Shown piece after piece: positions 23,467 through 36,110 of a DNA stretch of 64,000 nt. Position numbers and translations under genes: made by a program. The stretch lies in NCBI GenBank assembly GCA_947561395.2, contig OX387193.1, positions 36,282,255 to 36,346,254 of the forward strand, in the 5' to 3' direction. The stretch's first letter is position 1. Each line of letters starts with the position of its first letter. Source of the stretch: Buxus sempervirens (Eukaryota; Streptophyta; Magnoliopsida; Buxales; Buxaceae). The notes beneath the pieces were generated by a model. It was not told the origin of the DNA. It saw only the letters and a list, made by a program, of their open reading frames with translations, and searched no databases.

Positions 23467-23902
23467 CCTACATTCCTATGACTTCGGGGCAACCTATCAA
23501 CAATAAGACCATGCAGTTGAGTTCGGCCCACTCTAAGAGAGTCAAGATTGGGGGTCAGGCTCCTCCTACTGATTCACGACATCGGTCGGCTCCTACTCCT
23601 AGTGTTCCTTCCTCTTCTTCTTCTATCACATCTACAGGTGATATGGCTTCTATTTAGTAGCAGATATCTCGGATGGCTCTCAGCTAAGGTAGGATGGAGG
23701 AGATGATGGTGGGATGAAGCAGCAGCTGTCCAGGCTCTATGAGGAGTTCCATGCTTATATGGGGTCTCCAGACACTCCGCATGGAACTGGTCCATCTACT
23801 ACAACGGCTGAAGATGAGGAGGGAGACGATGACAAGGAGGGTGAGGACGATGAGGATGATGGGGAGGGTGATGGACGAGATGGTGCTGTGCCATCTAGTT
23901 GA
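23467..23902 (+). pseudogene. Broken retroelement-type ORF with acidic tail
   Basis: Plus-strand reading begins near MTSGQPINNKTMQLSS (23480) and continues with Ser/Thr-rich sequence to stops at about 23655. It resumes in another frame with QQLSRLYEEFHAYMGSP and a strongly acidic D/E run, ending at the TGA at 23900. The layout (polar region, short helix, acidic C-terminus) resembles the ORF of Athila-like plant retroelements, but the match is weak. It is on the strand opposite to the adjacent PBS and LTR of element F, which is odd. It may be a separate old insertion. Element A's right LTR cuts it at 23461. Confidence 0.4.
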
Positions 23903-24299
23903 TGTACTTGTTATTTTATTTTGTATGGGGGAGGTATGATTGTATATATAACTTTTGTTTCAGTTGTACTTCTTTTTGGAAACAAAATTGTAATCTTGTT
24001 ATAATATATATATCATGATCTTTATTTTCATTCTACTTTTCTTATGTTCCACTTTCTTTCCTTGCAATAGTATTTAGATTTTGTATTACTAAAAATTTAA
24101 CTAATCTTTGTAACTAAAACATATCTTTCAAAACAAGCAAACAATATAACAAATTAATTAAATTCAATAGCAACAATTATAAGAATTTCAGAAAACTTAG
24201 GATCTCTCATCCTAATATGGCCCTAAAATTTCGAACTAACGAGCACACAGTTCCAATACCCACCTAAGATTTGACTTCCTAGGTTTAGGGATACTATAT
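23903..24299. other. AT-rich non-coding stretch next to the F primer site
   Basis: Contains a GGGGGAGG tract (23928) and AT-rich sequence with TATATATA. No ORF. It lies where the leader of element F would be. Confidence 0.4.
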
Positions 24300-24311
24300 G
24301 CTCTGATACCA
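24300..24311 (-). other. Primer binding site of element F (tRNA-iMet)
   Basis: The coding strand reads TGGTATCAGAGC, an exact match to the standard plant initiator-Met primer site, four bases from the LTR edge at 24316. Confidence 0.85.
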
Positions 24312-25529
24312 CCTCTATAACGCCCCGGTTCTGGATCATTGTCCAACCCCAAAGGAACTAAAATCCAGAATAATTTAAAACTTTTATTCATGTCTTTATC
24401 AGAGTTATTATGCGGAACATAAAATAAAATTCATTAACATTTACAATTTGCTTTCAAACTCGTAACTGGTTCACATCTAATTGGCTACCCCTTTTACATA
24501 CTATCCCCATGCTTGTCGATCTCACTAAGAGTATCTGAAAAATAGTGAAAACCGGAGTGAGATATAAATCTCAACAAGCAGCAAGATGCATGAGATAAAA
24601 CAATCCAATTTATATAAAAATAAAGTCATGAGGTATAACGATTAAACCAAATTACGATAATAATAATCATAACATTTATCAAACCAAACCACGCACATGT
24701 GACATCACAGGACTCATGAACTAAAATTACTTCGAGAGTTACTCCCTATGCCCAAGTCGCCACCTCACGAACTTACATGATATGGAGCCTAGATACATGG
24801 ACCCCACCCTCCGTCAACCATCAATGCGGATAACCCAGCTAAGTACACAAGGGGCTGGCGCGTGCAATCCAATCAAGGACAACAATCCAACAAATGGGAA
24901 TACCAGTCCAATCAAATATTTATGGATCCTCGATAATACACGACTAATACCGGTGCATGTGTAAGCCACGAGTGTACTACAAGCACGGCCAAAATATGGC
25001 TCAGGTGTGAGCCATAAGTAGACTATAAGCATGACCAATAAAAATCATATGTAAGCCAATGTCTAATTAAAGCACACGGTGGTACCCTAAATAAACCACA
25101 GTGAGTACACAACGGGGAAAAACCAGACCAAGTACATGGTGGGTAATCCAATATATTTCGATGCCAAGTACACGGCTAATGACCAGGTTGAGAACACGAC
25201 GGGTTAGGATTGCTTAAAGTGGGGGACAGGTTTAACTTACCAAAGATAATTTCATTTCACTTCCTAGCTATGCTATGGATCCATGCTAAGCATTGCCCAC
25301 AAGACACAACTCACAATAAAAAATATTTAATAATAACTTGTCTCAAAATTATGATACGCTTATTAATAAAATAAATTCTCAATCGATCAAAAACATCTCA
25401 TCTCAAGATACATGAGAGAGAATTTCAACCACTCCGAGATACACGAAGGAAAACAATGATTCTGCCCACTTATCGATAAAATCATATGCAAATATCTAGA
25501 GATAAAATATTGAAAGTAAGAAATCGCTC

Positions 25530-27892
25530 TGTAACGTCCCGAACTCGGGTCAGTGCAAACCGGCACCCGACCCGAACCCGGTTCGCTACTATAACAACCC
25601 GAATCCTGTTCAACAACCAAATCCGAGGTGTCACTGGCCCATATCAAATACATCATTAATAATATACCAGACAATAGAATTAAATAATCCATTCACCTTA
25701 TTATACTATTATAGTGCAGAAACAAGTATATGCGGAAGTGTATTCTAAAATCCTCAAATAAACATTAAAATTAATCATCAATCATTAATATCAAAGTCTG
25801 GTAAAATAAAATGGTTACTATCTCTCTCATCTCTCTAGTACATCAAATCCAAATGAATAATATTCTATCAAATATGACTAAGTCTAAACAATCCTCCACA
25901 TCAAACAAGATCCGGATAAAAGTAATCCTCGAGTGAATACTCAGCTACCTCTCCTTGGAAATCACTATGATCCCCCTCTCGCTTATTAGCTGAAAAATGA
26001 AATAAAAGTAGGGTGAGATACGAATATCCCAGTAGGTAACACATGCATGATTAAACAGTTAATATAAGTAAAATAACAGTTCATGCACGATTAAGCAATA
26101 TCGACTAATCAGGCTCATATAATCATTCGTATCATTCATGAATACAAAACAGTATGATAAACAGTTCTAAAGATGAATTTCAGCAAGTTCTATTATAAGA
26201 ATCCAATATCAAAATCAATAACATAATTCATACTTTGCTAGGATGCACTAAACAGTCACATCCGACCAATATCTCAATCACATGCCTCCAGCATGTATAC
26301 AATAATAATAACAAGTGCTTGTGATTTCAGTGTCATTGTAGGACTCACAAAGATAGATAAACCTTTTGAGATGATTCTCAACCAATTGCTATACCACCGT
26401 GCGGCTTAGGAGCAATGCTACTAATGATACTCAAGTCCCATGCAGCGCACTTAGACAAGAGCCGTAGTCACTGACTTATTGCACACGTACCCATCAGAGT
26501 TGGCATGTACCACCAGCATGCGGCATTAGAATCAATACATGGAGATGGTCGCTTATCCACATGTACAGGGAATCACCAGCGGCTCACCGGAGTGTCCCTC
26601 CAGACATAGGACCTTCCCAGACAAACTGACTTGCAAAGGAAGCGCGTCGCACAAGGGAGAAACTCAACCCAAATGACATATCCCTCAGCTATCTAGCAAC
26701 AACTATGGATCCATAACCAGCTATGCCCACTAGACTCCAAAATTCCCTAAAATATAATATTTCTATAAGGGTTGGTGCCTAGCGGCATATAAAGGTTAAA
26801 TCTATCAATTACGTTAATATTCAGGTTATCTGAGTTCTGAATTTATGATATGAATTCTCTTTCTCTAATTCTATGAATTATAGTGTAGTTTAAAAGATGT
26901 TCTATTAATTAAATAATATTTAGGTTTTCCAAAAACTAGATTTCTCCATTACTTTCAAAGTTTGACAACTAATGTCCTAAATATCTTCCTAATTTATTTT
27001 TCTGTAAAACAGGGAATTAGATAATTTATTTTGGTCTTAAAACATCTTAATTAATCATTAAAATTGTCTAAAAATAGTTTGGAATTGAATCAGGGTTTGA
27101 AATTACGAAAATCTGCAAAATCTGAACAGAGCGCCTAGGATCGCTCAGGATCGCCTCGACAGTAGTTCAAAATAGGACGCCGACGATAAGTCTTCCAGTG
27201 ATCTTCGGCGGTCTAGGATTTATAACTAGCGCCGAGGATCGCCGATGATCGCCAAGCACAGTCGAGGTCGGCGGTCATCCAAAAATGAATAGAAATAGTT
27301 TTAAATCGTGATTTTTCTCGTCTAACACCATTTTATCATACATATAACATTGATACTAAACTAAATACATCAATAGATTATATAAAAACATACTCTTGCG
27401 ATTAAACGAACGTAAATACAAATCAAACGAACAAAACCATGTCACCTACCTCTTGAACGTGCGTGCTTCTCCTTCTTCTCCAACCAACTATACTCACAGA
27501 CGTGAGATAACCCCCGAACAATGAAGAACACCAAAACCAGACCTTTCCTCCTCCTTCTTCTTCCTCCTCAGTCGCTCGGTCGTTTGTCGCTTGCGGCTGT
27601 TCAATACGAGCGAAAATACAACGTATACGATTTAGGTTATTAAACTAATATTTATACTCCTTGCTCCCATGTATCTCACATACACAAGACTCCATACACA
27701 CGCCCAATCATAGCTCTTAAAATTAAAGCGTTAATCATACCTCGATATCTCATGATCGGACGGTCAGATCTGCGTCCAACTTTGGATCTCCACTAATTAT
27801 ATCATCCTCTACATTAATAAAATATTTTCATCAATTGTAACTCTCAAGAAGATTATTTATTTTATTATTTAAGGAAAATTCGGGGTTTTACA
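25530..27892 (-). mobile_element. Solo LTR G (B-related Tekay type)
   Basis: A 2363-bp LTR with TGTAACGTCCC..GGGGTTTTACA ends and a perfect target duplication CGCTC (25525-25529, 27893-27897). It is clearly homologous along its whole length to the LTRs of element B but with many substitutions, so it is an older relative. No internal region: the product of recombination between two LTRs. TATA at 27651-27656, GC-rich patch 27127-27290. Confidence 0.95.
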
Positions 27893-29543
27893 CGCTCAAT
27901 TCTGAAAATAAATAGAAAACACATCCAAACCTTAAAACCATGTTATCTTACCAAAATATGCCCAATTCCTTAATTAATTGCCTAAACAGTTATTTATTAA
28001 TGTGAACACTCCTAAATTACTCATATTTAAGTGTTAGATAACTTACTAAATCAGTATATTAAGTCTTACTTAAATTCATCTCCTAATTGATTGTTATTCT
28101 CAATATTTTACTCAACAATGTCCAAATTTCTTCTTTTAAGAACCTAAGCTGTCAACACTTATTAACATTAATATTTAATCCTTCCAGAGGTTACTTTAGG
28201 TCTGTGGTGAAGTTCAAGAATAGGTAAAATTACCCAAAACCAAATCTAAATAGGTTAAGTCCACATATTCCTCAAAACATCTCTATAAAATCTCTCTTTA
28301 CATTCATCGTTCTAAATTACTAATCTTTTATCCAAATTTAATTCCATCACTTCCTACATCTCAAATTAACCTAATTATAGGTGTTACAACTTTAAAATTC
28401 CAAGAAAAATCATTAAAACTATATTTGGGCATTAAATCCAAAAATCTGAAAAAATGACAGAGGTCGTTCGACACCGCGCTCGAGCGGCCTATCAAGCGCC
28501 CTTTTATGGGTTAAATTTTGGTTAGACACTCGGGATCACGCTCGAGCGTCCTCCCGAGCATTGAACTTTTTTTAGGTTCTGTTATTTTATTTTTAAAATA
28601 TACAGGCAAGGCGCCTGCGATTGTGCTTGAGCGGCCATTTTCTAGGTTTTCTGATTTCCGAAATATAAAATACTTTTTTGTAGTTTTAATTAATTCCAAT
28701 ATTCATATTTTCATTCTAAATTACTTCTAAGACAATCCTAACCTATTCTCAGTAATTATAAGTTGATCTAAGATTTCCTACTTAATTAAATCTCTTATAT
28801 TCATCACTTTTCTTGATTTCTTTAAAGGTGCATGAAAGCAAAACCATCTTATAAATTTCTCAACTTTTCAAACCAAAATCTGAATCAAAACAAACCATGA
28901 TAAAACATTTAAACCATACGAAAATAATGCAATTTCTCCAGTTTTCAAAGGGTTTGCTACTTGCCTTAACATATAGAACCTTTCTTCCAAGAACCCGAAT
29001 GTCTACCGATTTTCTGAGATCATTTGCACCACTTTAGACTTCTCCAAATCAAATCTCCACCGTTCAAATTTAAGCCCTACAAATCAAGAACTTAACCTCC
29101 AAATTTGAGGCCAATCCAACGGTTGGATCTTTCTAGATCTCAATTCAAACATGGCTAGTCGGATTTCTGCAGCACTCCTTCATGAAACACATTTTTCTTC
29201 TCTCAATCTCTTTTTCTATTTTTCTCCAGCCCTATGCATGAATTTTCCCTCTTCTTTTCTCCTCATAATTGACTTAATGGAAACCCAAAACCTTTCTTAA
29301 AGCTTTCCTTTTATAGGCTCACCTAACTAGAAGTTCTAATAGGTTTAGGAGACTTTCCAACCTTCCCACTTGCACCTATTTCTGTAATTCTCCCTTGTAA
29401 CCTTATTTCCTAATTCCCTTAGAATTAGAAACTCTTAATTTATAAATTTTCGTGCTATTTCTCATCTCTATTTTTAAATATTAGTTAAACACTTAATCTC
29501 TTCTCATATCACTAAAATTAAGGCTCCTAATTGAGCATAATTA

Positions 29544-29720
29544 CACTACTAAAAAACAGGTTTTTACCGGCGACTTTAAAACCGCCGGCAATTCTATGAT
29601 GGGCATTTGGTCAACTGCCATTAAATCGCTGGTAAAAACAGGTTTTTACCGGCGACTTTAAGTGGCATTTTTATAAGCGCCGGTAATAAAAAAAACTTTT
29701 AGTGGCGCCAATCGCCGCTG
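29544..29720 (+). repeat. CACTA left terminal and subterminal repeats
   Basis: The terminal CACTACTAAAAAAC is followed by two direct copies of AAACAGGTTTTTACCGGCG (about 29555 and 29637) and further GCCGGTAA elements. In known CACTA elements such subterminal repeats bind the transposase. Confidence 0.8.
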
Positions 29721-29749
29721 TTTGTCATTTCTGTGTTTAGACCATTACC

Positions 29750-32700
29750 GACCGCCGGTAATTGCCTATTTAAATTTTTTTTTAAACCGTTGGGGGCGCT
29801 CCCCTCCCTTAACCCCTTGTGTATAAAGCTTATTTGCCTATTATTTCTCTTGACGTCAAAGCATGTAGGAAACCATGATTTGTCTTGCTTCATTCTGCGT
29901 GTAAAGCACGTGGTTTCTCATAGAAGTTTTTTGACTTGTCCAATTCCAAACCCAGTTTCATGGATCATGGACAGGTCTCGTGTCTCCTTATGCATTAGAA
30001 TTAAGTATGACTGAAGCTGTTGGAAGGAGCGGCAGCTTGTGCATGAGCATGGACACGTGGCTATGCTGTTTTTAGGTCCCTGACAGAAACACAAAAGCAA
30101 CATAGAGGAGGACAAAACGTACCGGAGGAGGAGTGAACGAAAGAAGACAATGTTCTTTGATTTTCCGCTTAATGCCAAACACTTCAAATGTCTAAAGGAT
30201 CAAAATTGCTTTGAATTTCCAAAAAATGTTCTTGCTGTTGGAAGAGTGAATGAAAGAAGACAATTGGCTGAAGAATAAGTAGGAGGCAACTGTATTGTTT
30301 CCTACTTAATACTAAACACTTACAAATGCATAAGAGGTAAATAAAAAGACGGCTTATAGTAATAAATTCCGAGGGAGCACTTCCCAACATATATATTTAG
30401 AAAATGTAGAGCTTGGTAACACTCACCCTCTATAAGTTCTTAAAAGAGGATTTAAATGTTATACCATATAACCTCCCAGTATTTTGACATTACTAGTGGG
30501 ATGCACAGGCAGCTGGTCCATCCAATTCTTTCTTGATCAACCTCAAGAGGTCCTTGGCCTGCATAAAATGATGAAAAATGGGCACCAAAGGTAAGTATAA
30601 ACCTTGTAAGACATGGACATAAATCTGCAATTATGATGGACATAGGGAAAATAAGATGCATTTATGCAAGCATTGGTAACAAGTCACACAGTTAGAGCTC
30701 GCATTTGCTAAATAAATGAGGGAATAAGAAGGCAAACTGATGCTCTGAGTTCAGTGTTGCCTCGTAGGTGAGCTCACTGTTCTCTGGCTACTCATTATCA
30801 TTGCTGTCACTAGTACATGAAATTCCTAATCCGATAAACATGTTATCTGAACTGTAGGACTTGTGCTTATTATGAACACTACCTTTATTATAAACATGTT
30901 ACCACATGCAAGGTTTCAAATCACGGACATCATAATAGCATAAAAAAAAGTCACCTATCTTCATCATCCACAACAATCACAAACTGTAGTTTGAAGCCAA
31001 AGACGTCAAGGGTCAATGTAATCACAACAAAATTTTATATTCTTACGCACAATTAATGATCAGAAAGAATGACTTGCCTTGCCTTGACGAACGTCTTCCA
31101 CAGGTGTTCAATTCTCGAACTTCATTTGTAGAACTTTATCCATAAGACTACATTTGCAACTGAAAACTGATTTTCTCCCCATACTTGAACTGACTATAGC
31201 TTTTGAATTGCTTATTGTTCCCAGGGTATTTGGCAGGCCACTGAACCATTTGAAGTATCAATGCACACTGTATATATATAAAATGAACGATTAGCTTTAC
31301 CAGTGTACAATAGAAAGGAAACCAACAATCTTATTTGGGGGAATGAAAAGAACTTACAATGTACGAGAAAACATAGGAATGGAGCAAGAACTTGTAAGAA
31401 TCATCTCCATTGGAAGAATAAAACAGAAAACAAAACCGAATTTAGTTCGGATTGCAGATTTCAGAACCTAAAACAAGCCCTATGCTTTGAACCAAGTTGA
31501 TTCCCTACTTGGAAGAATAAAACATTAAAAAAGAGAGTGTATTTTTAAATAATAGAAGGGCTGCCACACCTGTCCATGCTTGTCTCCCCGAAGAATGCAG
31601 AGCAGAAACACGCTCTGCTCTCCTGTCCCTTCCATAGTGGACCTGCAGAAGGAAGGACATAAAGAAAGTTTTCTCAGGTCTCCTTATCTCATGCAGAACT
31701 TTCACATATTGTTTTCTACTGTGACTAATATTTTGAATCATGAATATGTGATAGGAGAACCTAATAAATTTAGCTAAGTTCTTTTTCAAATCATCCAGGT
31801 AAAGATTTCACTCAAACATAGGATTCAAAAAATATGTATAGTATGAGATTTTGACAGTGAAATATGATTCAATTGCAATTCAAACATATTACAATATTTC
31901 TACAAAATAAATAAAAAAGTATATATCATACTTTTTGGAGATCAACAAGCTCACTCTGCAGGGATAACAGGGCATAACCCTTCTGAAGTTCTAATTTATC
32001 TGAGTTTTGCATGCCCAAGATCAGAATCTACCAATGTCTCTAATCAAACTCCCATTAAGTTTTTTACTGCTTTAACTAAAACACTGAACTGAGGCCTCTA
32101 CATAAAACACTAAACTGGGGCCTCTACATTACATTGTCGTACCATTTTGTATTAATAATGGTCATACATATATCAATAATCAAAAGGTATTTCTCAAAAC
32201 ATCAACAACTCTGACTAGGCTCAAGCACCATTTCTATAGCACATTATGTTTCACTTTCATGGTAAACTGCATTACTATCTGCAGCAGGCACTTATTATAA
32301 GTCCATGCGGAGACACTATCTCTAAACACTGAAAGATACACATAGCAATCAGAGATGCAGAATAGAGGGATCGAGGACTAACCTTGGCCTCAACCGTGTG
32401 ATTTCAAACTCAATCTCTTCAGCTTTAGTATCCAAGAAATACTTGATGATGGATTATATGTTGAGCATTTCCATAGGGGCAAGTATGATTATTTGGGAAT
32501 TGCAACTGAAATTATGTTAGAACTTAATTTAGCCTGTTAAAAATGAGTAACAATGAGAAAAGCTGAAGAAAATTATATATTTCTTTAAAAAAATTCACAA
32601 GAGGTTAATCCTGCAAATGTAGCTTAAAATCAAGCCAACCAAATAAGAACTCTTGGTATCATTGAAGTCTTAATCATGGTCTGTGCAGAGTAGAATTCCA

Positions 32701-33440
32701 AGGAGAAGATTCTTGTGTCACAAGAAGTCTTAATTTGTAAGAGATTCTAAGAATATATAGACCCAGTTTCTATCTCTAACCATTATTGTTAAAAATTTTC
32801 ATGAAACTTCTTACTCCAAAATGCTTAAACAAAATAGGATTAGGCCTGATTGGAAAATTTATCAATAATACTAGGACTGTACGTCTAGGTAGCATCACTT
32901 ATTCCTAGATGTTTTTAAAAGTCTGCACAACTTATTTGTACAAAACAACCAGAAGACCAATTTAATTTTCAATGAATTGATTCTTTGTATACTGATAACA
33001 AGTACAAACCATTTGTATGTCTTCGCTCAGTATTTCCAATGGAGACCTCCCTTCATTCTCATCATTCAAAATTGGTACCTGAATAAGAATATAGTTTCAT
33101 CGTGTGGAACCTATAATGCAGCTACCCTCAATTACATAAAATGCAGAGTACTTATATGGATAATAATACAAAAAAAAAAAAATGTGACAGCAGCCGCATT
33201 GGAAAGAAGTCCAGATAACATGTAGGCACCACACAACAATTATTTGCACCTATATGTAATGCTACTTGAAGAATTCTCCTTCATATTTTCCCAATGCTGA
33301 CTTCCATCATAAGCCTGAAGTGTTAGAAAACTGCCTTCATCAAGTCTTATGATACAGTTATCATACGCGAAAATTTGGGATCGTGAATATTATTCTCAAT
33401 CTTAAAAATAGTAAGTCTCCTCTTCAGAGGAAGCAAAATT
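29750..33440. other. CACTA interior, mostly unassigned
   Basis: About 3.7 kb of AT-rich DNA with intron-like character. Minus-strand exon-like pieces stand out: 30493-30558, a piece near 31580-31650 preceded by TTCTGCAG, and a piece at about 32392-32460 ending in a donor-like AAG|GTTAGT and reading YFLDTKAEEIEFEITRLRPR. They may come from one captured minus-strand gene, which I cannot identify. Confidence 0.35.
30493..30558 (-). pseudogene. Captured terminal exon, unknown gene
   Basis: After an acceptor-like TTTTATGCAG the minus strand encodes AKDLLRLIKKELDGPAACAS plus His and TAG, 22 codons in all. The helical, charged character and the clean acceptor suggest a real exon carried by the CACTA. 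I do not recognise the gene. Confidence 0.35.
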
Positions 33441-33446
33441 TTTCAG

Positions 33447-33517
33447 GAATAAAAATTGAGCCTGTACCTAATCCTGAGATGATGAATTGGGAGTACCAAA
33501 TGGAAGTACCCTATGAG
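33447..33517 (+). pseudogene. Possible captured exon, unknown gene
   Basis: A 71-bp segment between TTTTTCAG and a GAG|GTCTTC donor-like site reads IKIEPVPNPEMMNWEYQMEV. It is on the same strand as the PDX2 exon 350 bases downstream, but the sequence is not one I associate with PDX2. Confidence 0.25.
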
Positions 33518-33867
33518 GTCTTCCTCCTCTGTTTATTTAAAACAAAGCTAGAGTTTCCTGATCACAGCAATGTACTTTTCTGCACAACCTAATAGAACTA
33601 AACTCATACACATTTACATGAATAGCATTCATAAGAATTGAATGCAAATCTTTCAAAAACAAAACAAGGGTGAAAATTTGTTAGGAAAAACAATTCAATG
33701 TGGCAACCTATGCTAAATAAACTTGATGAGATGCCCCTTCTTGGCACCAGATGACAGGGATTTAGACTCACAAAACCATAGCTCCAATTAAGAAATGTCA
33801 GTTCACCCCATGATTGGTCTCCTTATTTGAACTTTTTTTCCCTAATATGAAGACCATGCTTATGCAG

Positions 33868-34059
33868 ATTCAAAGCTTTGAAATAGAGGTCTCAGTACCC
33901 AAGCTAGGAAATAAAGAAGGTGGTCCTGAAAGTTTTCGTGGAGTATTTATTCGTTCTCCTGCAATCCTGGAAGCAGGGGAAGAAGTTGAAGTCCTAGCTG
34001 ATTATTCTGTTCCATCTAACAAACTTATAGATTCAAATTCTGCTGGTGAAAGACAGCAG
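33868..34059 (+). pseudogene. PDX2: Captured exon of PDX2 (glutaminase subunit of PLP synthase)
   Basis: A 192-bp, 64-codon open segment bounded by an acceptor (TTATGCAG) and a donor (CAG|GTTTGT). The translation contains GGPESFRGVFIRSPAILEAG and EVEVLADYSVPSNK, which I recognise as the conserved C-terminal half of plant PDX2. That class I glutamine amidotransferase supplies ammonia to PDX1 in vitamin B6 synthesis. Only this exon is apparent; the catalytic Cys region and the HPE segment are not found nearby. It is therefore a transduplicated fragment inside the CACTA, not a working gene. The frame and both splice sites are preserved, which suggests recent capture. Confidence 0.8.
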
Positions 34060-34664
34060 GTTTGTTATTCTGTATTCATGCTGGCTGTTATCCCACAGTA
34101 ATTGATAAGTTTGCATGCCTTGTTCATAACTTATGCAACAATGCATAAGCAATACTAATATAATTCATCCCATAAGCCAGGTTTTGAGAGTTTGGAATTT
34201 TTTTTTAAAAATATAGGGAGAGAGTATGTTGAACAGTCATAATCATAGAAAGAGCCAGAAAGGAAACCAATTCTTCTGGATAATGTCCAAGATAACATGC
34301 TTGCACTTGATAGCAGGAATAAATTTGAATATAATTCTTATAATCTCTCTTTCATTGTTATCAAACCATAAATTGGATCAAAAACTGTCAAGTTATAACT
34401 TCAAATTTTAAATTGAATTTAAAATAATTCTCGTAGAAGTAAAGTTAGGGGTTTAGTTTTTGAAATTAAATCTAGACTGGATGACAATGAGCACCAGACA
34501 ATCACGGTATAGAGTCAAATCTTCTGAATAGCAGAGCCAAAATTAGGGCAAAATAGTGCCGAGCAGGATCATTGAAAACAAGACACAAAATCCATACTGA
34601 AAAAATCTTCTGAATAGCAGAGTTTCAATTAAAAGGATCAAAAACCAGAAGCGACTGATGGTAA

Positions 34665-35627
34665 GCGCAGTCGACGTCGGAGAGAAGAAGGGCAGAAGAT
34701 AGTGTAGCCGCTGCAGCTGCAAGTTCCTGTCTGATTCCCAGCTGTGAAGTTGTTACGGCAACCCATGAACAGTCTCCAGTTTTGGGGACTCAGGCCATTG
34801 ATGTCGTCGACAGTGGCTACATATCAATCAGAGAAAGTACCATCCAGAAGCCATTGAGTCCTGGTGCTCTGGATTCCATTTTGGATACTGTGGTTGAATC
34901 AGTATGCTCACATCTGGCCGCTGATCACATCCTGAACCAAGTTGCAGTGAATGGGGAACATACTAATGATGAGTTTCACACTGAAGTGACACCAAGAAAA
35001 TTATCTGCTAAGAAATCAACACCAGTGCACAAGATGATCCCCATTTTCATTGACAACAAAGAGAACATGGAGAATAGTTGCAGAAAGCATCACAGAATTG
35101 ACTTGGGGAATAGGAAGTAGCTTATAACAGGGAAGGGAAACATCAAACAGAATAATACAGGTAAAGATTGCACACTGAAGTCGCCAAACAGTATGAAGAG
35201 GAGGACTTCCAAACAGAATACAAGTGAGGATTGCACACTGAAATCACCAAAGAGTACAAGTCTATGGCAGCCGAGGAGGACACCAGAGATTGGAAGCATC
35301 AAACGTAATAATACAGGTAAAGATTGCACACTGAAGTCGCCAAGGAGTATGACTCAAAAGCAGACGGCAGAGATGGGAAAGAGCAATACAGGTAAGGATT
35401 TCACATGGAAGTCGCCAAACAGTATGAAGAGGCAAATGTTGAAACAGAGTAAAAGTGATCATGGAAAACTGAAATCACCACATAGTCCGAGTGTAAGGCA
35501 GCTGAGGAAGATGTTAAAAGAAAAGTTACAGATTTCTGAAAGCGAAAACAAAATGGATGTCATCAAGGAGCAGCAGGAAGTTGGGCAATCAAGGACAGCA
35601 CTGCAGCCACTCGAGGAGAACTGTTAA
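34665..35627 (+). pseudogene. Captured gene fragment with internal repeats, unknown protein
   Basis: One frame of 321 codons from an acceptor-like GTAAGCGCAG region to TAA, broken only by TAG at 35118-35120. There is no ATG near the start, so it looks like a 5'-truncated last exon. Basic and Ser/Lys-rich, with TPRKLSAKKSTPVHKMIPIF in the first half and a repeated NTGKDCTLKSPxSM-type unit (about six variants) in the second. It ends in a short helix SVRQLRKMLKEKLQ. A 3'-UTR-like stretch and an A15 run (35851-35865) follow. The composition suggests a nuclear or cytoskeletal low-complexity protein, but I cannot name it. Confidence 0.5.
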
Positions 35628-35868
35628 TTGGCAGGTGAAACTGAAAACTGAATGAAACATTGGGTTGTTAGTGCCAGGAAGGAAACACTTGGGTGGGGCT
35701 GAAACCTTGGTTTGCCCCCTTTCTTGTTAATCTATTGGCACAGGTTATGTCTTGTTGAGGTTTATCCCTATAACTCTTAAGCAAAAGTCTGAATTTTTGT
35801 AATGGACTGTTTGGTTATGATTGATAAAACAAAGATGCTTGCTAGCAACTAAAAAAAAAAAAAAATTA

Positions 35869-35988
35869 GGGTGCGATCATACCAGCACTAGTGCACCGGA
35901 TCCCATCAGAACTCCGAAGTTAACCGTGCTTGGGCGAGAGTAGTACTAGGATGGGTGACCTCCTGGGAAGTCCTCATGTTGCACCCCC
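35869..35988 (+). rRNA. 5S rRNA sequence inside the CACTA element
   Basis: A 120-bp match along the full plant 5S rRNA, from GGGTGCGATCATACCAGCAC through GGATCCCATCAGAACTCCG and the promoter region to GTTGCACCCCC. Compared with the usual plant 5S I note about four changes (AGTG for AATG, CCGAAG for CCGCAG, AACCG for AAGCG near box A, CTCATG for CTCGTG). A T5 run at 35997-36001 could end Pol III transcription. It is a single copy outside any 5S array, directly after an A-run. It is probably a dispersed pseudogene or the head of a 5S-derived SINE, not a standard rDNA unit. Confidence 0.85.
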
Positions 35989-36110
35989 ATCCACACTTTT
36001 TAATATATAGGTCAGGGTCTGCCTCAGCCCTCCTCCCACCGTTGGAGTGCCACTAAGGTTATTCCTGCCTTAGTGGGTTTTTACCAAAAAAAAATAAAAT
36101 AAATAAGAAC
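35989..36110 (+). repeat. Possible body and A-tail of a 5S-derived SINE
   Basis: After the 5S part comes a GC-richer body (GGTCAGGGTCTGCCTCAGCC, then TGCCACTAAGG and a nearly matching CCTTAGTGG that can pair with it), then A9-TAAAATAAAT. A 5S head, short body and A-rich tail are the plan of a 5S-type SINE. I found no clear flanking duplication. Confidence 0.35.

Noticed and set aside
33814..34101. Full 95-codon ORF as the PDX2 fragment
   Set aside because: Only 33868-34059 matches. The residues before and after lie outside the acceptor and donor sites and are intronic.
35869..35988. TFIIIA exonic 5S mimic or Cassandra LTR as explanation of the 5S copy
   Set aside because: The sequence is almost full canonical 5S, unlike the diverged mimic, and there are no TG..CA LTR ends with a Cassandra-like layout around it.
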